Positions 44,975 through 54,239 of a stretch of DNA of 64,000 bases are shown in pieces (position 1 is the first letter of the stretch; every line of letters begins with the position of its first letter). The position numbers and the translations under genes are program-made. Origin of the DNA: Terrimonas sp. (GTDB lineage: Bacteria; Bacteroidota; Bacteroidia; Chitinophagales; Chitinophagaceae); NCBI RefSeq assembly GCF_003075435.1, contig NZ_QCZJ01000027.1, forward strand, positions 1 to 64,000, read 5' to 3'. The notes below the pieces were generated by a model that worked only from the letters and a program-made list of their open reading frames with translations, made no database searches and was not told the origin of the DNA.

Positions 44975-46351
44975 ATGGAAAAATCAGGTTTAAAAATACA
45001 ATTTTTAGGTGCTGCGCAAACAGTAACCGGCTCCAGGCACCTTGTTTCCGCTTATGGCAAAAACATACTGGTGGATTGCGGCATGTTCCAGGGACTAAAG
45101 GAACTCCGGCTGCTTAACTGGCAACCGCTCTCTTTTCCTGCTAAAGACATTGATATCGTTTTACTGACGCATGGGCATTTAGATCATACCGGTTTCCTCC
45201 CGCGTCTTGTAAAGGAAGGTTTTTCAGGAAAGATCATCGCTACGGCCCCTACAGTCCAGATTGCGGAAATTATTTTAAAGGACAGCGCAAAAATCCAGGA
45301 AGAGGATGCCTTGCGGGCTAATAAGCATAAATACACTAAGCATAGCCCCGCTGTTCCGCTTTACGGGCTGCAGGATGTGGACCGTACACTGCCGCTTTTT
45401 CAGACGGCGCCATTGAACCAGTGGGTGCCGTTTGGTGAACAGATCAGTTACAGGTTCAGGTATAATGGACATATCCTGGGAGCAACCTTTATCGAGCTGC
45501 GGATCGGGGAGAAAACGATTGTGTTTTCAGGCGATATCGGCCGCAAACAAGATCCGCTGCTTTTCCCACCGGAAAAACCTGAGAAGGCGGATATCCTGTT
45601 TATCGAATCGACCTATGGTGACCGGCTCCACCCGAAGGAACCGGCAATGGATATTTTAGAACGCATTATCATTCGGGCTGCATTAAAAAAAGGCACCATC
45701 GTCATACCAAGTTTTGCTGTTGAGCGCACACAGTTGCTGATGTACCTGTTCTGGCAGTTGAAACAAAAAGGCAGATTGCCCGATATACCGATTTACATGG
45801 ATAGCCCGATGGGGAAAAATGTACTGGAGGTATTTCACAAAAATGGCACCTGGCATAAGCTGTCTGTCGAAGAATGTTCGCAAATGTGCGATACGATCCG
45901 GCGTATAACAACGCTGGAAGAAACAACTGCACTGATAAACAGCAAGCAGCCGAAAATTGTGATCGCAGGAAGTGGTATGGCAACCGGCGGACGGGTATTG
46001 AGCTACTTTGCAAAGTACCTGGGCGATACGAATGCCACGGTACTGCTGGTGGGCTACCAGGCAGCGGGAACACGGGGCCGCGCTTTACTGGAGGGCGCAA
46101 AGGAAGTTAAGTTGTATGGCAAATATTTCGCGGTCCGCGCAGCCATAGAAAACATCGAAGGCTTATCCGGCCATGCTGATCAGCAGGAACTCATTGAGTG
46201 GCTGCAAGAGCTGAAGCAACAGCCTGAAAAGATATTTATCGTACATGGAGAGCCGCCATCTGCAAAGGCGCTCAGGGATAAAGTGAAAGAGGTTTACGGA
46301 TGGACATGCGAAATACCGGCATTAAATGACACCATAACAATCAATGAATAA
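44975..46351 (+). CDS. Metallo-beta-lactamase fold, beta-CASP-type hydrolase
   Basis: 458 residues from the ATG giving MEKSGLKIQFLGAAQTVTGS. THGHLDHTG is the HxHxDH metal motif, FSGDIGR the Asp ligand and IEGLSGHADQ a late His ligand. IPSFAVERTQLL and IVIAGSGMATGGRVL belong to the beta-CASP region of CPSF-like RNA nucleases. It probably cleaves RNA, although other phosphodiesters are possible. Its stop touches the next start (TAA then ATG). Confidence 0.88.
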   Translation: MEKSGLKIQFLGAAQTVTGSRHLVSAYGKNILVDCGMFQGLKELRLLNWQPLSFPAKDIDIVLLTHGHLDHTGFLPRLVKEGFSGKIIATAPTVQIAEIILKDSAKIQEEDALRANKHKYTKHSPAVPLYGLQDVDRTLPLFQTAPLNQWVPFGEQISYRFRYNGHILGATFIELRIGEKTIVFSGDIGRKQDPLLFPPEKPEKADILFIESTYGDRLHPKEPAMDILERIIIRAALKKGTIVIPSFAVERTQLLMYLFWQLKQKGRLPDIPIYMDSPMGKNVLEVFHKNGTWHKLSVEECSQMCDTIRRITTLEETTALINSKQPKIVIAGSGMATGGRVLSYFAKYLGDTNATVLLVGYQAAGTRGRALLEGAKEVKLYGKYFAVRAAIENIEGLSGHADQQELIEWLQELKQQPEKIFIVHGEPPSAKALRDKVKEVYGWTCEIPALNDTITINE

Positions 46352-47857
46352 ATGGAACATCATCATTCCTACAACACGTTAAGGGTTAAATCTATCGGTA
46401 TTGATACGTACCGGGAGAACATTGTCTACATGCGTGCTGATTGCCACATATGCCAGTCAGAAGGCTTTACAGCACTCACCCGCATAGTGATACACCACCA
46501 TGAAAAAACCATTGTAGCGACCCTCAACGTGGTTCACTCAGATCTGCTTGCCGTGGATGAAGCGGCATTGTCAATGGAAGCTATGAAAAGGCTGGGCGTT
46601 GTTGATGGGGACTGTCTCACGTTCTCCCACCTGGAGAACATCAATTCCCTGAGCTATGTACGGGCAAAAATGTATCACGATCAACTGACGGAGCAACAGT
46701 TCAACGAGATCATGAAGGATATCGTTGCAGGGAAATATTCTAACATTGAACTGGCTGCGTTTATTTCAGCCTGTTCTGACGATAACCTTTCAGTACCTGA
46801 GATCATCGGGCTTACAAAGGCGATGATCAATGCAGGACAAAGTATCTCCTGGGAAAAATCCGTGGTACTGGACAAGCACTGCGTGGGCGGACTGCCCGGT
46901 AACCGTACCACACCTATTGTTGTCAGCATTGTTGCCGCAGCCGGGCTGACGATTCCAAAAACCTCATCAAGGGCCATTACTTCCCCCGCAGGAACTGCCG
47001 ACACGATGGAAGTGATAGCACCGGTTGACCTGGATATGGATGAGATCAAAAAAGTGGTTGAAAAAGAAAATGGCTGTATTGTGTGGGGCGGTGCTGTAAA
47101 ACTAAGCCCCGCAGATGACATATTGATTTCAGTGGAGAAATCGCTGGACGTAGACAGCCAGGGGCAGATGATTGCCTCCGTACTGTCAAAAAAATCGGCA
47201 GCCGGTGCCACGCACGTGGTCATAGATCTCCCGGTCGGTAAAACAGCCAAAGTACGCACGCATGAAATCGCCCTCCAACTGCAACATGATTTTGAATCGG
47301 TGGCACAGGCCATTGGCCTGCAATTACAGGTCATTATCACCGATGGACAACAGCCGGTAGGAAGAGGTATTGGTCCTGCATTGGAGGCAATGGATGTGCT
47401 GGCTGTTTTGCGCAACGAGAAAACGGCTCCAACGGATTTGAAGGAAAGGGCTATTACGCTTGCAGGTGCGCTCCTGGAATTATCGGGCGAATATGCACCT
47501 GGAACCGGTAACAATATGGCCAGAAGCATTCTTGAAACCGGAAGTGCCTGGGCAAAATTCCAGGCCATTTGTCAAAGTCAGGGCGGTTTCAGGGAACCTG
47601 CATTTGCACCCTACCATTTTGAAGTCTGCTCGGACAAGGAGGGCGTTGTTACCGCAATAGACAATCGTAAACTGGCGCGGGTAGCGAAGCTGGCAGGAGC
47701 GCCGCAGTCGGCCTCAGCCGGCATCCTGTTCAATGCGCCCCTCGGCAAACAGGTGAGCGTGGGCGACACGCTGTTTACCCTGTACGCCCATACAAAAGGA
47801 GAACTGGAGTACGCCCTTACTTATTTAAAAACAGATAACATCATTACTATCGAATAA
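46352..47857 (+). CDS. AMP/thymidine phosphorylase family enzyme (archaeal-type)
   Basis: 501 residues, the size of archaeal AMP phosphorylases and longer than bacterial thymidine phosphorylase (about 440) because of an N-terminal domain. The phosphate/nucleoside motif is DKHCVGGLPGNRTT, followed by KTSSRAITSPAGTADTMEV. AMP phosphorylases split a nucleoside monophosphate and phosphate into base and ribose-1,5-bisphosphate. No R15P isomerase or Rubisco is nearby; the PRPP-synthetase-like gene at 48708 may supply the linked step. Confidence 0.85.
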   Translation: MEHHHSYNTLRVKSIGIDTYRENIVYMRADCHICQSEGFTALTRIVIHHHEKTIVATLNVVHSDLLAVDEAALSMEAMKRLGVVDGDCLTFSHLENINSLSYVRAKMYHDQLTEQQFNEIMKDIVAGKYSNIELAAFISACSDDNLSVPEIIGLTKAMINAGQSISWEKSVVLDKHCVGGLPGNRTTPIVVSIVAAAGLTIPKTSSRAITSPAGTADTMEVIAPVDLDMDEIKKVVEKENGCIVWGGAVKLSPADDILISVEKSLDVDSQGQMIASVLSKKSAAGATHVVIDLPVGKTAKVRTHEIALQLQHDFESVAQAIGLQLQVIITDGQQPVGRGIGPALEAMDVLAVLRNEKTAPTDLKERAITLAGALLELSGEYAPGTGNNMARSILETGSAWAKFQAICQSQGGFREPAFAPYHFEVCSDKEGVVTAIDNRKLARVAKLAGAPQSASAGILFNAPLGKQVSVGDTLFTLYAHTKGELEYALTYLKTDNIITIE

Positions 47858-47870
47858 AAAAATCAAAACA

Positions 47871-48626
47871 ATGGAAACAACATTTAAAGATAAAGTAGCC
47901 ATAGTGACCGGGGGAAGCTTTGGCATTGGCAGGTCAGCCGCCATAGGTTTTGCCAAACGGGGAGCCAAAGTAGTTATTGCCGACTGGGTGGAAGATACTG
48001 AAACACTCCATCTTATTCAGGCTTTAGGAGGTGAAGCCCTGTTTGTAAAATGCGACGTATCCAGCACCGAAGAGGTCAGGGAAATGGTGGCTACAACAAT
48101 TAAATCCTTTGGCCGCCTGGATTATGCTTTCAACAATGCCGGTATTGAAGGGGTTACTGCCATCACCCATGAATGCACGGAAGAGAACTGGGAAAAAACC
48201 ATTGGGATCAACCTGAAAGGTGTCTGGCTTTGCATGAAATATGAGATACAGGAAATGCTGAAGCAGGGAAAAGGCGCTATCGTGAACAATGCTTCCATCG
48301 CCGGGCTGGGCGGATTCCCCGGATCTCCCGCTTACGTGGCAAGTAAACACGGCGTACTCGGTCTGACCAGAACTGCTGCGCTGGAATATGCCAAATCAGG
48401 TATCCGGGTAAATGCAGTTTGTCCGGGAGTTATTCAAACCCCGATGATCGACCGTTTTACCGGAGCGGATCAGGAAACCGTGAAGCAGTTTGAGAGCATG
48501 GAACCGATAGGCAGAATGGGACAGCCGGAAGAAGTGGCCGAGGCCGCTATCTGGCTGTGTGCTGATGCCGCTTCCTTTGTGACCGGCAACGCTATGACCG
48601 TTGACGGCGGTTGGGGCGCTCAGTAA
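47871..48626 (+). CDS. Short-chain dehydrogenase/reductase (SDR)
   Basis: 251 residues with the classical SDR motifs: TGGSFGIG (cofactor loop, near 14-21), NNAGIEG, a Ser in NNASIAG, catalytic YVASKHG and the C-terminal GNAMTVDGGWG. The Asp after the second strand (VVIADW) favours NAD(H). The substrate is unknown. It lies 13 bp after the phosphorylase gene, so it is probably in the same operon. Confidence 0.9.
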   Translation: METTFKDKVAIVTGGSFGIGRSAAIGFAKRGAKVVIADWVEDTETLHLIQALGGEALFVKCDVSSTEEVREMVATTIKSFGRLDYAFNNAGIEGVTAITHECTEENWEKTIGINLKGVWLCMKYEIQEMLKQGKGAIVNNASIAGLGGFPGSPAYVASKHGVLGLTRTAALEYAKSGIRVNAVCPGVIQTPMIDRFTGADQETVKQFESMEPIGRMGQPEEVAEAAIWLCADAASFVTGNAMTVDGGWGAQ

Positions 48627-48707
48627 CACAGCGGTTAACCTGAACTGCTGCCAGCAAAGCATACTGTTATAGAAAATGATCTTTATTTTTTTAAAACTAT
48701 TGAGTCA

Positions 48708-49598
48708 ATGAAACCCATTGTATTTGCCCTACCGGGAAACGAAACATTTGCACAGCAACTTGCTACAGCTTTAGAAGCTGATACCGGGGAAACCACCATA
48801 CGCAATTTCCCTGATGGGGAAACATACGTCCGCGTATTGACCGATGTAAATGGCAGGGAGGTGATCTTGGTCTGTACGCTTGATCACCCTGATGGCAAAT
48901 TGCTGCCATTATATTTTCTTTCTCATACGCTAAAATCGCTGGGCGCAAAATGCACCTGTATTGTAGCCCCGTATCTTGCCTACATGCGGCAGGATAAGGT
49001 CTTCCATCCAGGGGAGGGAATAACCTCTGCATATTTTGCCAAACTGATTTCCGGTTTTGCAGAAAGACTTTTTACGATTGATCCGCATTTACACCGCAGA
49101 ACTTCAATGGCCGAAATTTATTCGGTTCCCTGCATGGTACTGCACGCATCAACTCTTATTTCGGATTATATCCGCGATCATATCGGCAATCCCCTGTTGA
49201 TAGGGCCTGATAGTGAAAGCGAGCAATGGGTTTCGCAGGTAGCTAAAGATGCCAATGCTCCTTACATAGTGCTGGAAAAAGTAAGAAAGGGCGATACGGA
49301 AGTAAATGTAACCGTTCCGCAGGTTGAAAAATACAAGGATCACACCCCGGTATTGGTGGATGATATCATTTCCACTGCACGTACCATGATAGAAACGGTG
49401 AATCACCTGAAAAAAGCAGGAATGAAGCCGCCGGTCTGTATTGGTGTACATGCCGTTTTTGCCGGTAACGCTTATGAGGAACTCCAAAATGCCGGAGTAG
49501 ACAGCATTATTACCTGTAATACTATTGCGCATGCCTCCAATGCACTGGATGTAACAGCACTAATGGCTGCTTCCCTAAACAAGATTTTCCTTTCGTAA
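48708..49598 (+). CDS. PRPP-synthetase-like phosphoribosyl enzyme
   Basis: 296 residues, a short member of the ribose-phosphate pyrophosphokinase family. ALPGNETFAQQLA opens the protein, DPHLHRRTSM replaces the usual DPHxxQ loop, GPDSESEQWV stands where SPDxGG is normal, and VLVDDIISTARTM is the PRPP loop. These differences suggest a substrate other than plain ribose-5-phosphate, or a reverse role consuming PRPP. Found with the AMP-phosphorylase-like gene, it points to nucleotide-ribose recycling. Confidence 0.85.
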   Translation: MKPIVFALPGNETFAQQLATALEADTGETTIRNFPDGETYVRVLTDVNGREVILVCTLDHPDGKLLPLYFLSHTLKSLGAKCTCIVAPYLAYMRQDKVFHPGEGITSAYFAKLISGFAERLFTIDPHLHRRTSMAEIYSVPCMVLHASTLISDYIRDHIGNPLLIGPDSESEQWVSQVAKDANAPYIVLEKVRKGDTEVNVTVPQVEKYKDHTPVLVDDIISTARTMIETVNHLKKAGMKPPVCIGVHAVFAGNAYEELQNAGVDSIITCNTIAHASNALDVTALMAASLNKIFLS

Positions 49599-49627
49599 CT
49601 TTGGCAAGGATAATCGTAACAAATTCA

Positions 49628-50215
49628 ATGTCTGTAAATGAACCCTTTAGTATGGTTACCTTATTTATCAAGAACATGGTTTGCGACCGCTGTGTACTGG
49701 TCGTAGCCGGTGAGTTAAAGAAAATTGGCATAAATGCCCAAAAAATCACGTTGGGAGAAGTGACCCTTGAAAAGGAACTTACGGCCGATCAAAAGGAGCA
49801 GCTTCATCAAGCTTTACTTGACCTGGGGTTTGAACCTATAGACAGTAAGAAGGGACGCATCATTGAAAAAATAAAAACGGTGATCATAAACATGGTACAT
49901 CATAGCGACCATGATGAAAAAACCAATTTATCCGATTTATTAAGCAAAGCGTTGCATCATGATTACAATTACCTGTCCAATCTGTTTTCGGAAGTGGAAG
50001 GTATCACTATTGAAAAATACTTTATCGCTCAAAAAATTGAGAAGGTTAAAGAATTACTGGTGTACGACGAGCTTTCATTAAGTGAAATTGCTTTGCGTAT
50101 GAATTACTCCAGTGTTGCCTATCTGAGCAACCAATTCAAAAAAGTTACCGGTCTTACGCCAAGCCATTTCAGACAAATCAGGGAAGAAAAGCGGAAACCG
50201 TTGGATAAAGTCTAA
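49628..50215 (+). CDS. AraC-family regulator with an N-terminal metal-binding-like domain, second copy
   Basis: About 195 residues from the ATG at 49628. The N-terminal HMA-like part has FIKNMVCDRCVLVVAG, and the C-terminal AraC HTH has LSEIALRMNYSSVAYLSNQF and FKKVTGLTPSHFRQ. It matches the regulator at 32387 along its length, including the ITLGEVTLEKELT strand. It precedes the second efflux cluster. Its 3' end is partly duplicated at 51725. Confidence 0.82.
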   Translation: MSVNEPFSMVTLFIKNMVCDRCVLVVAGELKKIGINAQKITLGEVTLEKELTADQKEQLHQALLDLGFEPIDSKKGRIIEKIKTVIINMVHHSDHDEKTNLSDLLSKALHHDYNYLSNLFSEVEGITIEKYFIAQKIEKVKELLVYDELSLSEIALRMNYSSVAYLSNQFKKVTGLTPSHFRQIREEKRKPLDKV

Positions 50216-50280
50216 TTTTATAGGGTAAAACAAATTGGTGTTACGAAGTAGCGGCCTTCCGCAAATGACAAAAGCAAAAG

Positions 50281-50460
50281 ATGGACTGGTGTTTCTTCCC
50301 ATGTTTTTCTCCTATCTCCACCGCCAATAAAAGGATTGTTTTGCAGGATCTGTTACCTGGCTATATCGAAAAAGCTGGATGTAAAAATGTGGAAGAAACA
50401 CGCTATTTTAATACCCTGTTCGGTACCGTAAAACTCATTAAAGCCATCAAAGATGAATAG
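50281..50460 (+). pseudogene. Remnant of a SAM-dependent methyltransferase (C-terminal end)
   Basis: A frame ending at TAG 50458 reads VLQDLLPGYIEKAGCKNVEE and then [17 protein letters not shown], which looks like the tail of small-molecule class I methyltransferases. The catalytic N-terminal region is absent, and the sequence upstream of about 50320 does not fit. It overlaps the start of the next gene by 8 bp. Confidence 0.55.
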
Positions 50461-51709
50461 CCATCTTCATTCAATCATCCAACAGTATAAAGCTGACAGG
50501 GAATCAGTTTATAATACCTGGTTTACTAATAACGAAGAACGTTTGAAAGCATTCCGCTCCATCCGCAGAGGCGTACAGCAGATAGTGGATGATATTAAAA
50601 ACAAGAAATTCGGAAATGATTTTAAAGGATCTTCTCTTGAATTTGTGCTCACCTGTATAACCGAACAAAAGCAGGTGTTTGAGGGAGCTGCGCACCCCTT
50701 CTATTGGAAGCCCAAGCTGAGAATCCCCGACATTTACGAAAATGAAACAAATAAGCAGCACTTTGGCCAGTTCCTTGAAAATTGCCTGAATGCAAAAGCA
50801 GAGGCGCAAATCATTAAAGAAATTATCCGGCTGGACAGCTACAAGATAAAAGGACTGGGGCCTGCCGTATCGAACATTCTTTATTTCCTGCATCCCACCA
50901 TTGTACCACCCTTTAATACAGCCATCCTGAATGGATTCAATTATCTGTTCAAAGACAGGAAGAAATTAGGAAGTTGGAGCGAGTACCTGGCGCTGCGGGA
51001 AGTGTTGATCGATACCAATAAGCAATACCGCTCGGAACTTTCGCTGGATTTGGGAGCGATTGCAGGATTGCTTTTTGAAATAGGCACCCAAAAAATCATA
51101 TTGGGTACAGATGAATATTTGTCAGAACCAGAGAGAAAGAAATTGGAAAAGCTGATTGAAAAAAGACGAGAAGAAGTAGAACATGAAAAACAGGAAGAGG
51201 ATCTGCATACAGAAATGCAGTATCACTTACTAAAAATTGGTCACGCTTTGGGGTATGATGTCATTGCAGCTTCCAATGACCGCTCCAAATCACATTGCGG
51301 CAACAATTTTTCTTTTATTTGTTTGCAGGCATTTCCGGAGATTGATTTAGACCGGGAAACATTGAATACCGTAAAACTGATTGATGTATTATGGTTTCAA
51401 AAAGCAACCAATAATGTCATTGCTGCCTTTGAGGTGGAAAAAAGTACCAGCATCTATTCCGGTATCTTACGGCTTACAGATTTGAGTTACACGATCGCCG
51501 ATGATGACGAAGTATTTTATCTGATCGTACCCGATAAAAGAGAAAAAGATGTGGTGGGGCAATTGTCACGGCCGGCCATAAAACAGAACAAGGTAATGAT
51601 CAAGTATATTCTTTTTTCCGATTTGCGCCAACATTGCGACGCGCTCTGCAAATTTGGCGACAGCCACCTGATCATGGAAAAAATTGCAAGAAACGTGGCA
51701 ACCAGGTAA
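50453..51709 (+). CDS. Probable PD-(D/E)XK restriction-endonuclease-like protein
   Basis: 418 residues. The N-terminal half is helical ([20 protein letters not shown]) and might bind DNA. A charged linker ([18 protein letters not shown]) leads to a C-terminal domain with KLIDVLWFQ and [15 protein letters not shown], which fits D and ExE/K of a nuclease core. No partner DNA methyltransferase is intact beside it; only an unrelated-looking methyltransferase tail precedes it. The function is inferred from these motifs alone. Confidence 0.6.
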   Translation: MNSHLHSIIQQYKADRESVYNTWFTNNEERLKAFRSIRRGVQQIVDDIKNKKFGNDFKGSSLEFVLTCITEQKQVFEGAAHPFYWKPKLRIPDIYENETNKQHFGQFLENCLNAKAEAQIIKEIIRLDSYKIKGLGPAVSNILYFLHPTIVPPFNTAILNGFNYLFKDRKKLGSWSEYLALREVLIDTNKQYRSELSLDLGAIAGLLFEIGTQKIILGTDEYLSEPERKKLEKLIEKRREEVEHEKQEEDLHTEMQYHLLKIGHALGYDVIAASNDRSKSHCGNNFSFICLQAFPEIDLDRETLNTVKLIDVLWFQKATNNVIAAFEVEKSTSIYSGILRLTDLSYTIADDDEVFYLIVPDKREKDVVGQLSRPAIKQNKVMIKYILFSDLRQHCDALCKFGDSHLIMEKIARNVATR

Positions 51710-51724
51710 GCCTGCTCTACACCC

Positions 51725-51778
51725 AGTCATTGTAAACAAATCAGGGAAGATAAACGCAAATCGTTGGATCAGGTGTAA
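51725..51778 (+). pseudogene. Fragment of a third AraC/HMA-type regulator
   Basis: Eighteen codons read SHCKQIREDKRKSLDQV and stop. The intact regulator at 49628 ends SHFRQIREEKRKPLDKV. The DNA is similar too, so this is the 3' end of another copy whose body has been lost. It marks a recombination joint. Confidence 0.7.
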
Positions 51779-51855
51779 ACTTATAAATCAGTTCCTAATA
51801 ATGCCCTTCCGGTTGTGCTATTATGTCAAACGATTTGGATACAACTAAAAGCAGT

Positions 51856-51897
51856 TGGACACATGCAGATGAAGATACTTATATAGCGGTGTGTCCA
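51856..51897. repeat. Short inverted repeat at a gene-remnant joint
   Basis: TGGACACA (51856-51863) and TGTGTCCA (51890-51897) form a 42-bp unit with 26 bases between. It lies exactly between the regulator fragment and the channel remnant and may be a trace of an excised insertion element. No target duplication was seen. Confidence 0.35.
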
Positions 51898-51910
51898 CTA
51901 ATGATATTGC

Positions 51911-52319
51911 CGCCCACACCGGCTTACCGTTCCCTGAGTGCCGGGTTAAGCACTCCTGTAAAGTTCTCCAATCGTTATAAAGGCGACATCAAAGCAGCAA
52001 CATTTTCTATGCAGCAGGCAGAAGTGCAGTACCAACAGGTAGTACAGCAAATCCAGGTAGAGGTTACGCAAGCCTTCATTAACTACCAGGCTGCCCAAAA
52101 GCAAGTGCAGCAGTTCGACAATGGAATGCTAACGGATGCAAAAGAAGTTTTAGAGGGCAAGATCTACAGTTACAAGCGTGGTGAAACTTCTTTGCTGGAA
52201 GTATTAAATGCCCAACGAACCTATAATGATGTACAACAGATTATTACCAGGCGCTGCTGAACTATGCCTCCGCCCTGATCAACCTGGAAAGGTCGGCCGG
52301 AATCTGGGACATACATTAG
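51911..52319 (+). pseudogene. Broken TolC-family channel gene
   Basis: Starting near 51911, the frame reads AYRSLSAGLSTPVKFSNRYK and continues through VQQIQVEVTQAFINYQAAQK to YNDVQQ, a TolC/CzcC-type C-terminal half. The frame then stops at 52260, but one base over it continues YYQALLNYASALINLERSAG and IWDI to a stop at 52317. So it is truncated at the 5' end and carries a one-base frameshift near 52235. The signal peptide and N-terminal half are absent. Confidence 0.75.
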
Positions 52320-52417
52320 CCCGGAGACTTAGCCGTATAGCACGCCAAATCCAATTATCTTATCATGTATCATCGGGCTAAAAAATTATTACGCTACATT
52401 CTCAAAAAAAATGTTTA

Positions 52418-52425
52418 TATATTTG
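52418..52425 (+). promoter_or_regulatory. Candidate -7 box of the second efflux cluster
   Basis: TATATTTG matches TAnnTTTG 10 bp before the ATG at 52436. No clear -33 TTTG is seen, so an activator such as the AraC-type regulator may be needed. Confidence 0.4.
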
Positions 52426-52435
52426 CAACGACAAA

Positions 52436-52834
52436 ATGAAAAAGATTTTCCTTTTCATATTAGCCTTTACTTACTTTGCCTCTACTTCAGGCGCTACCCT
52501 GCATTTGCATTATTGTATGGGCAAAATGGTAGAATGGAGTGTATCAGACAATGAAGAGGAAAACTGCCCGATTTGCGGCAGCGACAAGGGCAAAATGGTG
52601 GAAAAGGGCTGCTGCAAGGATGAACACAAGCAGCTCAAAATTACCAATGATCACAGCATAACAGAAACGGCTTTCCAGGGATTGTATTTGATGGCGGTAG
52701 CCTTGCCTGATTCTTTCATTGACATTCCAGCTATCACCTTTTCTTCTATTACTGAGGAAAATCCCACCAGTAACGCACCACCCTACAGCACCGGAACTCC
52801 GATCTACAAGCGAAATTGCGTTTTCCGTATTTAG
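52436..52834 (+). CDS. HYC_CC_PP family protein, second copy
   Basis: 132 residues with a signal peptide (FLFILAFTYFASTSGA). The marks are LHLHYCMGK (HYC), KGCCKDEH (CC) and NAPPYS (PP), plus a CPICG zinc-ribbon-like pair. It shares the C-terminal VFRI with the copy at 33055. It begins the second efflux cluster, 106 bp before the pump, and probably binds metal in the periplasm. Confidence 0.87.
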   Translation: MKKIFLFILAFTYFASTSGATLHLHYCMGKMVEWSVSDNEEENCPICGSDKGKMVEKGCCKDEHKQLKITNDHSITETAFQGLYLMAVALPDSFIDIPAITFSSITEENPTSNAPPYSTGTPIYKRNCVFRI

Positions 52835-52940
52835 ACTCCGCTCCACATTTTGAGCCTGACAGTATGCTGTTGGGCTAAAGGCATTTCTATCCACCGCTGA
52901 TCTACCATCAGCATTACTTATCGTTCCTTATTTATCATTT

Positions 52941-54239
52941 ATGGTACATCGTATTATAGAATGGTCGCTGCGCAACCGTTTCATCGTGTTAGTCCTGGCG
53001 GCAGCTTTTTTTGCGTGGGGCGTTTTTGCTGTTAAAAACAACCCCATAGATGCCATTCCCGACCTTTCCGAAAACCAGGTCATCGTTTTCAGCGAATGGA
53101 TGGGACGGGGACCGCAGTTGATCGAAGACCAGGTAACCTACCCGCTGGTTACCAATTTACAGGGCCTTCCTAAGATCAAGTACGTGCGGGGCACGTCCAT
53201 GTTCGGCATGAGCTTTATTTACATCATTTTTGAAGACAACGTAGACATTTATTGGGCAAGGGAACGGGTGCTGGAACGGCTTAGCACTATTTCCCGCAAC
53301 CTGCCGCCAGGCGTCAGCCCGCAGTTAGGCCCCGATGGTACCGGCGTTGGGCATGTCCTGTGGTACACCCTCGATGCACCGGGCATGGATCTCGGTGAAC
53401 AAAGAGCCTTGCAGGACTGGTATATCAAGTTCGCGCTGCAAAATGTACGAGGCGTAAGCGAGATCGCTTCCTTTGGCGGGTTCCAAAAGCAGTATCAGAT
53501 CACGCTCGATCCCAACAAGCTTTTATACTATAAACTTGCTGTAAGTGATGTCATCAGCGCCGTTCGTGCCAATAACAACGAAACGGGCGGCAGTAAGTTT
53601 GAGTTAAGTGATATCGGCTATGTGATCAAGACCTCCGGCTATTTACAGTCCATCGGGGAAATCCAAAACATTGCCGTAAAAAGCAGTAACGGTATTGCCG
53701 TTAAAGTATCGGACATAGCCAGTGTGCAAACTTCCGGTGAAACAAGATTAGGGATTTTTGACCAGAATGGCGAAGGAGAACGGGTCGGCGGCATTGTGGT
53801 CATGCGCTATGGCGAAAATGCCGCGGAGGTAATTGAAAACGTGAAGGCCAAAATGCAGGAAGTAGCCAAAGGCTTTCCAGAAGGGGTAAAATTTGATATT
53901 GTTTATGACCGTGGCCAACTAATAAAGCAATCCATTTCCTCCGTCAAAGGCACACTTATCGAAGAGATCATAGCGGTTTCATTGATCGTTATCATCTTCC
54001 TGTTTCACTGGCGCAGTGCGCTGAGCATTATTATTCAAATTCCCGTCACCATTGCCATCAGCTTCATCCTGCTCAACGCTTTTGGTATTTCCTCTAATAT
54101 CATGTCGCTTACCGGTATCGCATTGGCCATCGGGGTAATTGTGGATAATGGCATTGTGATGAGTGAAAATGCTTACAAGCACCTGGCAGACCGCTACGCA
54201 CATTGGCAACAAGAACAAAAAGACAATCCTCAATTATGA
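52941..54239 (+). CDS. RND heavy-metal efflux pump, N-terminal half (CusA/CzcA-type), cluster 2
   Basis: 432 residues with the RND N-terminal helix (IEWSLRNRFIVLVLAAAFF) and periplasmic domain, ending soon after the proton-relay helix (GVIVDNGIVMSENAYKHLAD). The frame stops at the same structural place as in cluster 1. The stop overlaps the next start (ATGA), so the ribosome can pass directly to the second half. The N-terminal half is closely similar to the product of 34184. Confidence 0.9.
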   Translation: MVHRIIEWSLRNRFIVLVLAAAFFAWGVFAVKNNPIDAIPDLSENQVIVFSEWMGRGPQLIEDQVTYPLVTNLQGLPKIKYVRGTSMFGMSFIYIIFEDNVDIYWARERVLERLSTISRNLPPGVSPQLGPDGTGVGHVLWYTLDAPGMDLGEQRALQDWYIKFALQNVRGVSEIASFGGFQKQYQITLDPNKLLYYKLAVSDVISAVRANNNETGGSKFELSDIGYVIKTSGYLQSIGEIQNIAVKSSNGIAVKVSDIASVQTSGETRLGIFDQNGEGERVGGIVVMRYGENAAEVIENVKAKMQEVAKGFPEGVKFDIVYDRGQLIKQSISSVKGTLIEEIIAVSLIVIIFLFHWRSALSIIIQIPVTIAISFILLNAFGISSNIMSLTGIALAIGVIVDNGIVMSENAYKHLADRYAHWQQEQKDNPQL

